Below are positions 44,001-58,900 of a DNA stretch of 64,000 nt, piece after piece. Source of the stretch: Pocillopora verrucosa. Its lineage: Eukaryota > Cnidaria > Anthozoa > Scleractinia > Pocilloporidae. The stretch spans positions 16,507,075 to 16,571,074 of the forward strand of contig NC_089313.1 of the NCBI RefSeq assembly GCF_036669915.1. The letters are read 5' to 3'. Below the pieces are notes generated by a model. It was not told the DNA's origin, searched no databases, and worked only from the letters and a program-made list of their open reading frames with translations. How positions within the stretch are numbered: the first letter of the stretch is position 1; each line of letters starts with the position of its first letter. A program made the translations under genes and the position numbers.

Positions 44001-47000
44001 GGTTGCAACAGTGATGGAAGAGTTTTATAATATCTTTGGACCTGAACTGAAGGCAGTGACGGGAGATCCTAAACGTATCGAGGATGTGTTGAAGCGGGTT
44101 GATGGACTGGTGAAACCCATTGAAAATGTAAGATTTATTCTGCTTTGAGATTTTGTGTCTGCTTTCAAGTTTTCCCTTGAGTTTTTTATATAGGTCCTTG
44201 ATGACTTTGTAGTGAGAGGGAAGGGGGAACTTGAGGTCACTAAAGTGGATAAATTAGCCTACTTTTCAGGGTGTACTGACAGCCAAAATGCATTCTGGTC
44301 CCTGTTTAACCTTCTCTGTTTAGACACTTTTTGCCTGAGTGTTACAACAATTAAGACCCAATGTTGGCCAGTATGCATTGTGCGCCTCTGTTTTTGTTAT
44401 GGTTTTCACAAGAGCAAGGCTTGTATTGTTTTCTTGAAGCTTCTGGAATAAATTCAACATCAAGTCAATGGTTGTCAATGGCCAATGTCACATGTAGTGC
44501 ATACTGGTCAAAACTGGGTCTTTAAAACCAAAGTAATAACAATTGCTAATCACAACAATGGTAATTATCACCTGGAGGCAAAGAGAACTCAAGTAGGCAC
44601 AGATCAATAGCCTTAAATATTAAAAAATCAAGTCATACTTGCTGTTGGACTTGCATCTGATTAGTTGAGAGGTTGATCTTAGACCAAAAGGAAACTAAGA
44701 AAAACCTTTGAAACTTCTGCATTAGATTTTGATTTTTTTTTACCTAATTAACAATTAAATTAATTTTGTACACTATGAATATTTAGGTATTAAGATATAA
44801 TTATGGTCTCGCTGATGACAGAATTTATATTAAATTTACTGGAATCACTATAGATAGCCCTTTGCATAAGCCCTGCAGAGTTCCCTAGTCTACATTGCCT
44901 CTCTGATAGTTTTACTAATAAATTATTCTTTTAATTTGTATATTTGTGGCAAACTAATGAAGCAAATTCAACTGAAATTTCCCTAAAAATTTGAGAGAGT
45001 TGAGAGGTTGTTTGTATTTTTTAGGTTGGATTTGATGCCTTCAGCCTTAGGCATGCTGCAAGTTGGCGCAATGTGATGGACTGGTTCCACAGAGAAGTTA
45101 CAGCCATTGAAAATGAAGCTAGACACTTCATTGACGACTCGTTTAAGACACTGAGGTCTGCTGAGGGAGCCTTTGATATGCTTTTGAATTTCAGACACAT
45201 TAGATCACGGGAAGCTATCAACTCACAAATGATGAAGAAGTTCAATGACATCTTGGTGCAGTTTGGAAAAGAGGTACATACATGTTTATGAGTGCATGAT
45301 TGTATTTAGCCCTTTAACTCCTTAGAGTGACTAGCATCTAAATTCTCCTTACAACATCACCCCTGAATCAAAAATATATGAAGGTCAAAAGAATGAATGA
45401 AATGATCACCAACTAAAGCAGCTTTTGATCTTAAAACAAATTTTCCTTGTCTGCACCTTAGAAAATGTATAGAGAACAGTTTGGAGAATATGCATACTGA
45501 TGTTGGGTTGTAAGGGTTAAGATGCAGCATGAAAGATGCTGATATGAGACAGGTTGTACCTTTTAATCCATTGAGAATCTTTTTTTTTTTAATTTTGGCT
45601 TTGAAATTTATCAAGAAGTACAGGGACTATCACTACCCATTTAGATTCTGGATCAAGTTGTCTTGATTCAAATCCTTGTTGGAGTTTCAGAAGTCATAAC
45701 TAACTGCCCATTGTGAAAGGAGCACTCATCATAGTGACCCAGTGAGTACTATGCTTGAGATTTGTGTTATCTATTTCAAGGTGGATGCTATGTATGCACT
45801 GTTCAAAGCCAACGCAGACAAGCCTCCAATCTTCAAGAATCAACCCCCTGTGGCAGGAGCCATCAGCTGGGAACGCTCTCTCTTTCTTCGCATAAAGCAC
45901 ACCATCTTGAGATTTCAAGAAATGGAGGACATGCTGAATTCAGAGCAAGGAAAATTGGTAAGACTTGGCAATGAGATAGTCAGCAAAGGCTTTTCACAAA
46001 ATTGTTTGAAGGTAAAGTGTGCCATTGCATTGTGGGGGACTCCTTGATGGACTGATTAAGGCACTGGTCCCTGGATGGAAAGGTCAAACACTTAACCCTT
46101 TAACTCCCATGAATGACCAAGACAAAAATCCTCCTTACAATTTAAATACAATATAAAGCAGAGAAATTATGAGAATGAAGAAAAATATCAATTAGGGGGG
46201 ATTCTTCCAAATTCTTAGAACTATTGTCATAAGAATTGTGTAGAGATTTTGATTTAAGAGAGGATTTGGGGAGTGAAAGGGTTAATTCTCTTCCCTCAAA
46301 AGTGCAAATGGGAACCAGCAAAATGTGAACATCAAAAATCTGAAAGAAAGCCGGGAAAGGTAAAGGGGGGAACCTTGTGCTGGAGTGGCATCTCATCTCC
46401 AGTGGGAGGGGAGGGGAGTAGCAGTGCTTCCAGTCACTTGACACTCCTGAAACTGGGTTAAGTTGTGGCAGGATGGACTTACTGGCTTGTAGGCTGGTTG
46501 AAGTGTAATTACATTTGCCACCTGGTTGCTGACCCATCTTTAAAATGTCTCAGCAGAAAGTCCATGCTATTAACACTTTTTCTCCCTTACATCATAAAAA
46601 TTCAGCTCAAGAATCTGATCATTCATCCATCAAATCAACGTTTGTCGTTCAGCAGTAGTTGCTATTGACACAGAGTTTTACTTCATGTCTTAAATCACAT
46701 TTAAGAATTCTTGCAATCTGTTGGTTTCCCTTCCTCATTATTGTTTACTTCTTGTTTCCAGGCAAGCAAAAAGTATCTTAGTGTGGCACGGCAGATGAAA
46801 GAATATGAAGACAGAAAATATGAAGCATGGAAAGAACAGGTTGAAGCAAATCTCTTGATCTACCTTAAGAAAAATCTGCTGATCAAGCCCTCAGCAAGCT
46901 CTGCAACCACACACAGAAGTGCTGCTGATGAAGGAAACTCCGAGGATGCATCTGGAAGCTTAGCTGCAGCAGTGCAGGCTCAAGGTAACATTGTTGTTGT

Positions 47001-50000
47001 TTTTTTTTTATTTTTTTTTTCCTGCTGTAGGTTTCTAAGCATGTAGACTTTGTGTGCTCTCACAGAGTCTACATGCCACTAGTTACTCTTTCAGAGGTAA
47101 AAGTCTTCAATTGTACGGTGATTTTTCTAAGATTTCTGGATCCAAAATGTACATCTCTCATTTTTATACATTATACAGTGCCAGCAACAAGGTTACAACT
47201 AGTCTCTGATTCTAGAAGATGATGCTGTTCCCTTTACTAAATTAGATTTAAACCAATCTATTAATTTTCTCTTTTTTGTTAAAAACATTTGAATTTCAAT
47301 GTTTTATGTTTCAAAAGGAGTAAGACAAAGGAGTAAAGAGAAACAGTTGGGCTGGGATTACAGCAAAATGAATTGTGGAATAAATTTGTAAAGATTACTT
47401 TCAGATATTACAAATGAAAATAAACTTGTGGAATCTTTAAAAATCACTTTGCCAGGTGAGGCAAAACCCAGGCAATCTGCGAATGGTTTTGACAGTTACT
47501 TGAAAATTAGCTTTATTTCTCATTTTCAATTATATATAGATGGACATTGAATTATGAATTTTGTACAGCTGAGATCAATCCTGGCAAGTTCTGAGTTTGT
47601 TGTTGGTATTTATTTCAGCCTCTCATCCCAACCTACAGTATGTAGCAGATTTTGCACCAGAGTTAGGTTTAATCATTATGGAGACAAAGTACTTAGAGCA
47701 GCTAGGATTCCAGGTTCCTGAGCTGGCCAGAAATGTTGCTTTGCAGGTATTTTGTCAAATAATGTCACTGAACTCTGTTTGAAATGAATATACTTGTACA
47801 TGGATGTGATGTTTTCTGTACAATCATGTATATCAATAAATTTTGTGATGATCACAAAAACATTCCTATTTTTGGCAGTCTTTACAAGTGACCTTGACAA
47901 GCTGTCTATGAGTCCCACTAATAAGCCCCTCTCTTAAACTTTAAGTTTCTAATAAACCCTTAATTCTGATGAGCTCTTTCTCCATTAAGTCCTCATCTCT
48001 ATAAAGTCTCTCTTTCATAAGCCATCTCTCTTATGAGCCCTTCTCTTAAACCCTTTAACTCCTAAGAGTGATAAGCATGTAATTTCTCCCAACAGTATCA
48101 CCCCTAAATCAAACATTAAGTTCATGAGAATAAGGGTAATGATCAGAAACTTAAGCCCTTGATTTTTAGAAAAGTTCTTCTTGCAAGCACCAAAGGAAAT
48201 GTAAAGGGAAAAGTATGGAGAACTTGCATACTGATGTTAGGGTGTAAAGAGTTAATGAGCCCTTCTCTCTGACTTGCCCCCCACATCCTTTCTTAAAAAC
48301 TCTTCAACAGTAGTTTTTTGTGATGTGATTTAGCTATAGTAAGTGTGAATTATACCTGCAGTTAAAAGCTTATGTCAGGGTCTGTTTTATGAAATATGTA
48401 AGCATGTGCTTATTGAATGAGTGGAAGGGCTAGACTGGAAAATATTTGGCTGGAGTTCATGATGTACGGATGATATTGTTTGTAGTGGTCAATAAAACCG
48501 GCCGATAAATTCATTGTATAGAAAAGTGACTCTTAATTTCCTCAAAGATGATTGTTTTTCATAGAAAATGACTCCAGGTACAGTGAGGTTTTTTTTTAAG
48601 TGCTCAAATAAACATCATCGATTTATGCGATAATTCATGTTAACAGGAGGAGAAGTACTTGAAATATGTGGATGGCCTGAAGCTTATGTTGGACAGATAC
48701 CACACTGTTCTTGGAAGTCTCAATGTTGCAGAGGTAACTTTATATTTGAGTACATTAAGTCAAGTTCCTTGTATAAGTTCAAACTGTAGCTACCTGTGAC
48801 CTTAAAGTATGGGGAAGAGTTGTTGCTTGATTCTAACTAAGACAGGTTTGAATTAGTTATGTTTTCACTGGTTTTTCGACGTAAAATTAGGTTCAAAGAA
48901 CGTCAGGTATTAATTTCGTAGACATTAACACTTCACCTGCACATTCCCAGGGGGGCTTGCTGTATAGCTATGCATGAGTAAGTTTATATTTCTTTCTATT
49001 TTTTCACCAGACACAACTTCTAGAAGATCACATCAAAGAGTTAAAACGTGTTCTAAAGCCAGGGGCAAAACGATTAAACTGGAACTCGCTTGGAATAAGT
49101 GACTACATCACGAGATGTGGACAGGTAACACGTGAAATATTGAAGAACTTAATCATGTTAATCATCGTTTATCATCGTTAATCTTGAAGTGTCGTAAAAC
49201 CCGAAATAAAGTTATATCAACGACCAATCAGAAGAAATCAAACTAAAACAAAGCAAACTGCCTAAAGCGCGGGAAAACGCGGGTGATCAACTCGTGATTG
49301 GTTCTAGTTTTGCATCTGATTGGTTAAATAAGTGGCGCAAGTTTTTTGGACCAATCACAGAGAGAAGTAAAGAAAAACAAAGAAATCATGTATTACTTTG
49401 GACACTCGGTTGAAGATTATCCCCGAGGAAAGCTATATAAAAGTTTCAAAGCAAGCCAAAAGATTCAGATTTTCTATTTGAATGCTAATTTATGCATTAC
49501 TGAAATATCGCTAATATTTGTATTCACAGGCCATCAGCAAATTTGAATCACTTGTGAATCAAATCCAGAAAAATGCCAAAGACATCAACAGCCGCCTGGA
49601 GTTAATGGAGAACACAGTGTTATTCAAACAGCCACCGCCCAAAATAGGAGGAGCACTTCCAGATGCAAAGGTTATTAGACTTCTTTACCAAATTCATGTT
49701 GACTTTCTAGTTTGCTCATGTTTTGCTCTCGAAATTATGCAATGTAATCGCTTTGATTTTTTGCAAAATTCTTGCAGGAGTTCTTTGAATATCTTGAAAA
49801 AGCTCGAGCGGTGGAGCTTGAAAACTTGGCCAGAAGATACAGAGCCGTTGGACCGCTTCTTACGAAGATGGAAGGACTTGTCGTTCATACAAACACTGGC
49901 AGATCAACCAAACTACAACCTTACTATGCCTACTGGGAGAATGCAGTCTATGAAGCCCTCACAAAGGTACTTACTTACCGTAACCTAGTTTAACAACTTA

Positions 50001-53000
50001 GTTTTGCAACTGAAGGTGTAGCCAAAGTCGCCCATCCACGACTTATAAACGGTAGTCATGTGACGAGCTGTGAAGTTTTTCTTATATGAAGTTTGTGGTC
50101 TAAAGTTAAACTGAGACATACATTTGTGTTAGTTATCATTATTCGTTGTCATTTTCCCCTAAAAAAACTTGCCCCTTTCCTCTAGGTTGTTCAAATACTA
50201 AGTTCTGGAATGTCCCGTGAAATTAAAAAATTGATTTTCAGCTTTTCTTTTCCTTTTTTTTTTTGTGGCAACTTATCTTTTATTTCTGGCGACCATTTTA
50301 TGATTTTAGACCGCCATCTTGGCGACTTTGAAAAAAGTTGAGTTTGGAGTTGTATTTTTTCAGATGGTGACCAAAAACCTACAGCAGTTTAACCAGCAAC
50401 TCCACGCACGCCAGCCATTGTTCCAGATCGAAACAGTGTTGTCTGCGCCAGAGATTGTCTTATCTCCTCCGGCAAATGAGATCTACAAATTAATCATGCA
50501 GTCAATTAGAGACATGGTGGAGGGGTAAGTTTAAAAGATAACATGTATCTTCTTAGTAGTTTTAAACTTGTGTAGTTTTACTTGTGTCTGTACGGATCTT
50601 GTCTATCGTAAAGTCTGATCGTTCAGGTGAGATTATTCTTCGAAAGGACTGTTGTCGGCCATAGTTACCGACATTTTGAGAACCTGAGCTAAAGTCATCA
50701 CCAGAGTCAAGTGAAACGTTGTTTTTCAGGGGATGATGTCTCTATCAATAGCACTAAGTGGGATTACTCCTTGTTTAAAGGTTTGATTCCTTAGAAATGC
50801 TTGATCAATTGGTTTTTGTGCTCAGATCTGGTTTCTATAACGCCTGATGGGTCCTTTGTTCATGATGACCCTTCTTTTTGCTGTTTTCTCGCTGGTCAAC
50901 ACGTCACCGCCAAACTAGTGTGTAGAATGGATACTTACCCAAAATGTTGGAGGAAAGGAGAGGAGTGAAGCTAAAAGTTTCATTGAAGGAACTGGCAATG
51001 CCCCTGCAAACTTCTCTGGAGCCCCTCACATCACATTGGCGAAACCGTCGCACTGACTTAACCTGGCCTAAATTACATTTAGCCCAGGAGTCATTGGCAT
51101 AACAAGACGCTTTTGTGCAAGCTATACATATTTGATTTCAATGTTGCATTGGTTTCCTTCACAGAACCAGAATGTTTGTTCGCTGGATGAACGGTACGTG
51201 CATCGAGACTCCGCCCCAACACGCTGAGGGTGAGGACGAGCCAGTAGTGTTTAGTTTCTTCACAGATATCTCGGCCAATCCTGCCATCATAGACCTGGTG
51301 ACTACTCTGTCGAAAAGTGTGCAGAACACTCTGGGAAACTTGAACAAACACCTGACTCGCTGGCGGAGGTACAGGTTGCTATGGAAACTTGACAAGGTTT
51401 GTAATGATGTCTGAATATAAATGTTACATTTTTATCAGTGAAAATCGGTCAATTTACCAACAGGAATGCGCCAATCGGATTGACTGAGCTTCTCATCTGG
51501 TATTAACCATTTAGGTGCCTTCTCGTTCGTTTTTCTGAAGCTTTTTTTGGACAAAATATATTTTTTTCCATGGAACATATAAGTTTTAGTACGTGTTATA
51601 GTAATTTCTGATGCGGCTGCTTGTTTTAGAGCGCATTTCGATTGAGTGTAGGGGAACAAAAACGAAAGTAATCCCAATAGCCAATCAGGACAACAGATAA
51701 TACCACAAGGAGCCAATGAGAACTCAAAGTTAGCACAAGCAAACCGCCTAAAGCGCGGGAAAACGCGGTCGACCAAGTGAGGATTGGCTTTAGTTTCTCA
51801 TTGGTTGAGAAAGTGGCGCAAGTTTTCTGGATCACCCAGCGAATCACAGCGAAACCAAAGCAATTCCAAATTACTTTTGACACTTAATCAAAAAATTGCT
51901 CTACGACTTTTATCTTAAAGGAACCTCGAATTAAAAATCTAGATGTTTTTCATACGTTTCTTACATGTGCATATATTTTTTCGCTCGAGAGTTTCAAGTG
52001 TGTGGCTATTTGCGTAGTGTCTATCGACATAACCACTCAGTGTTTATTTATTTTGCACGTTTTTGTTATCATAACTGATTTGTTTGTTTGTTGTCCACAA
52101 AACAGAGTAACATGGTGGAGAAGTTTGCACAGAAGAAACCAACGTGTATTGCTTATGACGAAAAGCTACAGTTCTACTCAAATCTGGTCATTGAGGTATT
52201 AAGATAGATCTGCTTTATGCAAAGTATACTCTTAGGTTAACGTCACAGTTCTTATAGTCAGCGATCATTCAAGGAAACAGAGGTGAATATCGGTGGATAT
52301 TTACTTAACAATGAAGCAAGTAGTAAGAGGTTCACTGAGGTAAACAATTGTTTTAGTCTGTGTCACACAGGTTGAACAGTTAGCGCACCCAACAATTTCA
52401 TCATTTCTGACATTATGTCGACACATGGTCGGAAATTAAACCGGTGAAAATCTCGCCGCACGTTACTCCTTCGCGATTAGGGATTCTTACTACAGTGATT
52501 GTAATAACTTTATGATATTTACCAGGTTGGAAACCAGGTCATGACAAAAGACATTGATTTTGTTCGTCTCAACTTGGACCCTCTGGCAACGACTATTCAG
52601 GCCAATGCGAGGGCCTGGGTCAAGGAGCTGGGCAAGTTTTTGAACGAATCGGCAAGGGAAGATCTGAATGCTCTCAAGGCAGAAATTGAGGTATGTTTCA
52701 AGAGGATAGCTTGATTGCCTCCCTATCTTTTATAAAATCCGTTAACGATATCATGGATAATTTGTACTGTTTTCGCTCTAAATTTTCCGGTAAATCATTT
52801 GCCACAATGTCATCCGCTACTTAGTTCGTTACTTTGTCGTGACTTGTCATTGGTAATGATCGCTATTGAGGAGCCCCGAGAAACGATTGCACAAACTAAC
52901 TTTTGGAGAATTTAGCGAATGAAAAACTTAGTAGGTAAAAAGAACCAACGAATGAAAGATGAAATGGGTGAATGATAAAGGCGACAGAGTAAATAATAGG

Positions 53001-55852
53001 CAAATTAAGTGAACAACTGACGGATGAATGAACGAATTACTTGTTTGCCGGATATTTTTCGTGTCGCAGCATTAGCTGAGAAGTTTTTTTTTGACTGTTT
53101 TGTTACAGGGTTTAACAGATGATCTCAAGCGAGAACCAGACACGCTAGAAGACTTGAAGTTTGTCCTGCGCGTAATTGCAGATATCAGAGACAAGTCTCT
53201 TGATGTAGAGCTTCGCTATGTCGACATTCAGGAAAGATACCGAACCATTCTGATGTACGATATTGAGGTAAGAAATAAAATAATTATATCCCAAAGTCAG
53301 CTAAATTGTCCGTGTCTCAAGCTTCATTGTATGATCAGGGTTGCCAATAAGTTTAAGAGAAGAAGGCAGTTAAAAAAAAAAAAAGGTCGGCAGCCATAGT
53401 TCATCTCATAAACTGTGAAATGACTACACTAAAATTATCTTGGATGGTCTTTCAGTGATTGTATGACTGTTTATCTGCACTTATGGTAAAATGTGGTGAA
53501 AGTCGCCGGCTATAGATGGCAGACTAAGCAGCTATTGTTTAGCTACTGCATGGCTCTTATCGACAGCTCTCATTTGTTCATGTTTGTATTGCACTTCTTT
53601 CTTTTTGAAAGGTTCCCGAGAGCGAGCTGGAGCTGGCCACCAACATCACCCAAGCGTGGGATGACCTGTTCCTGGAATCTCGAACAGTGGACGCAAGTTT
53701 GGTCTCTGTTAAGAAGAAATTCACGGAGGTAAGTTTTGAGAACACATATGTTGAAAAAGAGACGTTACAATATTGTAATACATGGGTACCCAGGACTTGC
53801 ATGTATTCAACGTTGTTCTTAACTCTTTGATCCCAAGGAGTAACCAGCATCTAATTTCTCCTCACAGTATAACCGCTGAATCAAGTATTACGGTCACGAG
53901 AAAAAAGGAAATGATCAGCGACCGAAGAAGTTCTTGATTGTGAAAGAAATTCTCTTTGTCATCACCTTAGGAAATGCTTAGAGAACAGTATGGAGAATAT
54001 GCATACTGATGTTAGGGTGTAAATGGTTAGATCCATGCATATCTGAACTTGGATTTTAAGAGATGGAAAAAAAAGTTGTGCTCTAAGAAAAATCAAGCGT
54101 GAAAGTTCTCGTCCCCGAAATCTTGGGTGCCCCGTTCGAAAATACTTCCTTAAAAGCAAAGTTATACTAATTGCCTAAGGACAGAACCTTTCAGAAGTTA
54201 GTTACCTGTGACACTCGAGCTTGAGCACAGCCCTGGAAAAGGTTCAAAATTTACCTAAGTTCCATACACAACTCAACATTTAATTTAACTCTAAATGATA
54301 TAACACAGTTGAGCAATTAGTAAATCGCTTATCATCGTTAGGTGATAAAAATGGATAACATTTATATTTCCTCATCAATATATCTATTTTGTAGATCACG
54401 CAAGATCAAGTTTCCGACTTCTCCAAAGACATTTCAAAGTTTAAAGAAAGCTTCATCAATGAAGGTCCAAGCTCTATTGGCACTGATCTTGAAGCAGGTA
54501 AATTTACGAAGCTTGATGTAAGGTTTTCTCAACTTTTCAACACCTATATAAAATCGAGATGAGAAGTATGATTTAATTTTCGATCTGCACTCGACTGTAT
54601 TTTTTTCTAAGGTGTGGAACTGTTAAAGAAATTCAAAGAAGAGTTTGCAAACTTTGAAAAGGAGCGTCAAGAATTGGCGAATGCTGAAAAACTGTTTGGT
54701 CTTCAGATCACTCTTTACCCTGAACTACTGGACATGGAGAAAGAGCTGAAGGGATTGGATCAGATCTTTTCTATTTATGAGAATCAAAAGGCAAGTTGAG
54801 TGAAAAATTATTCGAAACATTTGCGCATAAATGGAAGCAAGCCAAGTGTCAAATGTTTAGGGCTTCAGTGTTGCAGTAAATTCCCACAATTGAAACGGCG
54901 AGGCCAAACAAATGAAGATGGCTTGTGAAAAGTTGCTCCAACCTCTCCATAGAATTTGCAAGACGTTTATTTATCCCTAGCGATTCATTTTTCTTTGTCG
55001 TTTTTGCTGTGGTTGATAATTGTGATCACCTTATATGAAGATTTAGAGCAATTTTCTTTTGAATCTGGATATTTATCCAAAAATGCAATGGTTTTGCGTG
55101 ATATTGGTCTGTCTCTCTGGTCTAAAAATTTCGCGCCAATCTCTAAACCAATCAGATGCAAAACAAAAGCCAATTGCGACTTGTACATCCGCGTTTTCCC
55201 GCGCTTCATACAGTTTGGTCCTTTTCACTATAAGAGTTTTCATTGGCTCCTGGTGATAGTTTCTGTCCCTCTGATTGGCCGTTTGATTAATTACTTATTA
55301 CGTGTATGTTCCTGTCCATCAGGCGGCTCGTGATGAATGGGCCAACACGCTATGGGCCAACCTTGATGTGTCAGTGTTATCAGAGGGTATTGACGGGTTT
55401 ATTAAACAACTCAAGAGACTTCCAAGAGAGGTGAAAGCCCTACCGCTGTGCCATATTCTGGAGGAGAAGATGAAGGAGTTTAAGAATTCCATTCCACTCT
55501 TTTCTGATCTGAAAAACGAGGCTTTGCGAGAACGGTAGGAAATGGGTCTTTGATTGTTGAACAAATTCTCCTTGCTAGAACAAGAAGAAAATTGATGTTA
55601 CCTTTAAAAAGTTTGGTTGATTGTGGGCTTTAATTTTTTTCAACCAAAGGGGACGACAAAGCGATAAATCAATGTAAATGTATAGCAGTACAAACAGAAT
55701 TAATTTCTGTTGGATGGTTTAATTCTTAATCATATCTCTTTTAATTCTTTTTATTAACGAAATAGAGTACAATGTATTCTTAGCCTGTATAAAAAACCTC
55801 TTATTCATGGTCGGAAGGAAAAAGGAGGCTAATCAAACTGGTCATGTAATAT

Positions 55853-55911
<59 letters not shown>

Positions 55912-58900
55912 TGAAATGAAAAAAAGAGTACATTAATTCTGTAATCTTGACTTCTTTACCGAACAGCCATTGGAAGAAATTAATGGAAATGACGGGCATG
56001 AAGTTCGATCTCAATCCGGACACCTTCACACTTCAAAACATGTTTGCCATGGAGCTACACAAGTTCCAGGAGGTCATCGGTGACATCACGGCTAGCGCCA
56101 CAAAGGAGCTTGGGATCGAGAAAGGTATCAGTGAAGTGGGTGACACGTGGGGTGCTATGAAATTCACTGTGTCCAAGTTTATGAAGGGAACCCAAGAGAG
56201 AGGCTTTATTTTGGGAGCTGTTGATGAAATCCTGCAAATACTGGATGACAATGCCATGAATTTGCAGAGTATGTCCGCCTCGCGGTTTGTGGGGCCGTTT
56301 TTGGAAACTGTTAACAAGTGGGAGAAGAGTTTGTCACACATTGGAGAGGTTGTTGAGGTGAGTGTCTGACCAATAGTAAGCTGACTGTGGAAAGTAATCA
56401 AATTACACGTTCTATGACTTTGCTTTACCTCGCACTGTGATTATGTTATTTTCCTTTCTTCCGATTGGCTGTCGTAATTATTTGGTTTTGGTCTTACGAC
56501 GCTCAATCGAAATGTGCTCTAGAATTGCTTAAACAAGGCAACCAACAGATAGGTACTCTGTCCTAAAAGGGCGACTAAATATCAAAACCACTCAAAATGA
56601 AACTGCGAAGGAGATCTCTACCAGTCCCCATGGTAAGCCTTACTTGAGTTGGAATCTCGAAAAACCATCAACGTCTTAAGGAACAGCTATGTCATGTAGC
56701 GTTGCAAATAATATCTGATATCCACTGTCTGGGATCGTTTTTTTTTTCTAATCCTTCTCAGGTGTGGATGGTTGTGCAAAGAAAGTGGATGTACCTCGAG
56801 AGCATCTTCATCGGCGGAGACATCAGAGCTCAGCTTCCAGAGGAGGCCAAGAAATTCGATGACATCGATAAGACATTCAAGAAGGTTTGTAGCATGTTAC
56901 GCTTCTGTGTTGCACGTGAAGGTGTGTGTGCTAAAGAATTAGTGATCGGGAGGAGGGGGGGTGGTGGCAGAGAGCAAGGGTTCTTGTCCAGACGTTTGAT
57001 ACATCAGTTTCATTAATAAACAGTCCAGCATCTAATTTCTCTCCACAATAACACTGTAGAATCATCCATTAAGATCATGAAAATAAAGGGAATGATCGGC
57101 AGTCAAAGAAGCTTTGATTGTTAAACGAATTCTTCTTTTCTCTTGGAAGAAAATTCAGAAGAAATCTGGGAAAACACCCTTCCGTTTACCTCTAAATTTA
57201 ACTATGAATTTTTCAGGGGAAAAGCACGTCCCAGCCAACACCACAAATGTCCCGCTCTGCTCTCTCATCTTTTCTTAGTTCGGCTCCTGTTAAGAGCGCA
57301 TTTTCTCCAATGTCTGTGTCACTTAAATAATTCATCTTGCACTTCATGGTCTTCACCTTGTTTCTGTCTTCAGATCATGAGCGACACTGCAAAGAATCCA
57401 AAAGTGTTAGAAGCTTGTCACGCCGCCAGTCGTCTGGAGCAGCTGCAGATGTTGGTAGCTGGTTTGGAGAAGTGTCAGAAGAGTTTAAATGATTACCTGG
57501 ACTCCAAGAGAAACGCCTTCCCAAGGTTTTTCTTTATTTCTGACGACGAACTGCTCTCTATTCTCGGCAGCCATGATCCACAGTGCGTGCAAGAACATAT
57601 GATCAAGGTAACTGAGTACGACGGAATCAGGGCCAATTTTATTGCGTAATGGCGAGTGGCAAATTTACCTCTGATTTGCTTACTTTTCCTCTAATTGTTT
57701 ATTAAAGCCAGTTGACAACAATGGCAAATACTTCAATTTCACGTGCGCAAACATTTTAACCCTTTTACCACCAAGAGTGACTAGCATCTAATTTCTCCTT
57801 AAAAAATCCCTCCTTAATCACACACTAAGGCCATGAGAATGAAGAAAATGATCACCAACATCTTAGGAAATGTATAGAGAACAATAAGGAGAATTTGCAT
57901 ACTGATGTTAGGTTGTACTGGCTTAAGGCAGTCAGTAAATTTTGCCTTTGTTGTTTGCGCACATGTGGTTCTAAAATCTTTATAGTTAACCTCTTTGGGA
58001 CATACAATAAGTAGGTGATATGCTGTTTCTATCTGGCTCTGAAGACAAGACTTGATGAGCCCTTACAACTTCTAAAGATTAGCAAAGGCATGTTCTGTCC
58101 ACTGCTGTGGTGATTTCTTAATGATAAAGAGAGGAAGCGCATAGGGAGGGCAAGAGCGAAACGAAGCGTTCATTTTCTTTTACTCTCACAACCCCTCGCG
58201 TTCATGTTCGTTAAATCCTTGGCGGCTCCTATTTCGCGCGCGCTGTGGGCGATGATCTTAGAGAGAATACAAGGATTGTCAACACACCATCTGAAGCATG
58301 GGCTTGGCATTACCTCCAACCTGTTTTAAACGCAGTTATCAATAAGTAATCGCAACTTGTATGCGGCGCAGCTTCCTTCAAAAGCTACTTATTTACTTCT
58401 AATTTTACTGGTTCTCGTCTTTTACAGATGTTCGACAACATTGCTAAGTTGCGTTTCGAAGAAGGGACTGGTGAAGAGATGTTGGCCACTGCCATGCTCA
58501 GTAGCGAGGCTGAAGTGATGGAGTTCAGGCAGCCAGTGGCGGCTGAGGGACGAGTGGAAGACTGGATGACAAACGTGCTGAATGAAATGAGAAGGACTAA
58601 CAGACTCATTACGAAAGAGGCCATCTATAAATATGGCGGCGAACTGTCCAGGTATAAGTTCTTTCTTTACCTTACCATTTAATCTCTACGTGCGACCAGC
58701 ATCTAATTTCTCCTTGCAATATCACCCTGGATCACACTCTAAGGAAACGATCACCAACTTTAGAAGCTCTTGATTTTTAAAGCGTCCCATAAAGTAATGA
58801 AAAAATAAAGAAGAAAAAAAAAAACAGGTGTTCTAAACCTTCGTCTGCCTTGCTTGTTACGTAAATGCAAGGTCTTTTTTTCGCACAGTGGTCAGTTGAA

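Noticed and set aside
55851..55912. TA-rich run as a possible origin or regulatory AT-hook site
   Set aside because: A simple microsatellite explains it; nothing else around it supports a functional site.
57757..57925. Regular family B repeats as a CRISPR-like or satellite array
   Set aside because: Copies are scattered by kilobases, occur in both orientations and have their own inverted ends, which fits dispersed MITEs in an animal genome.
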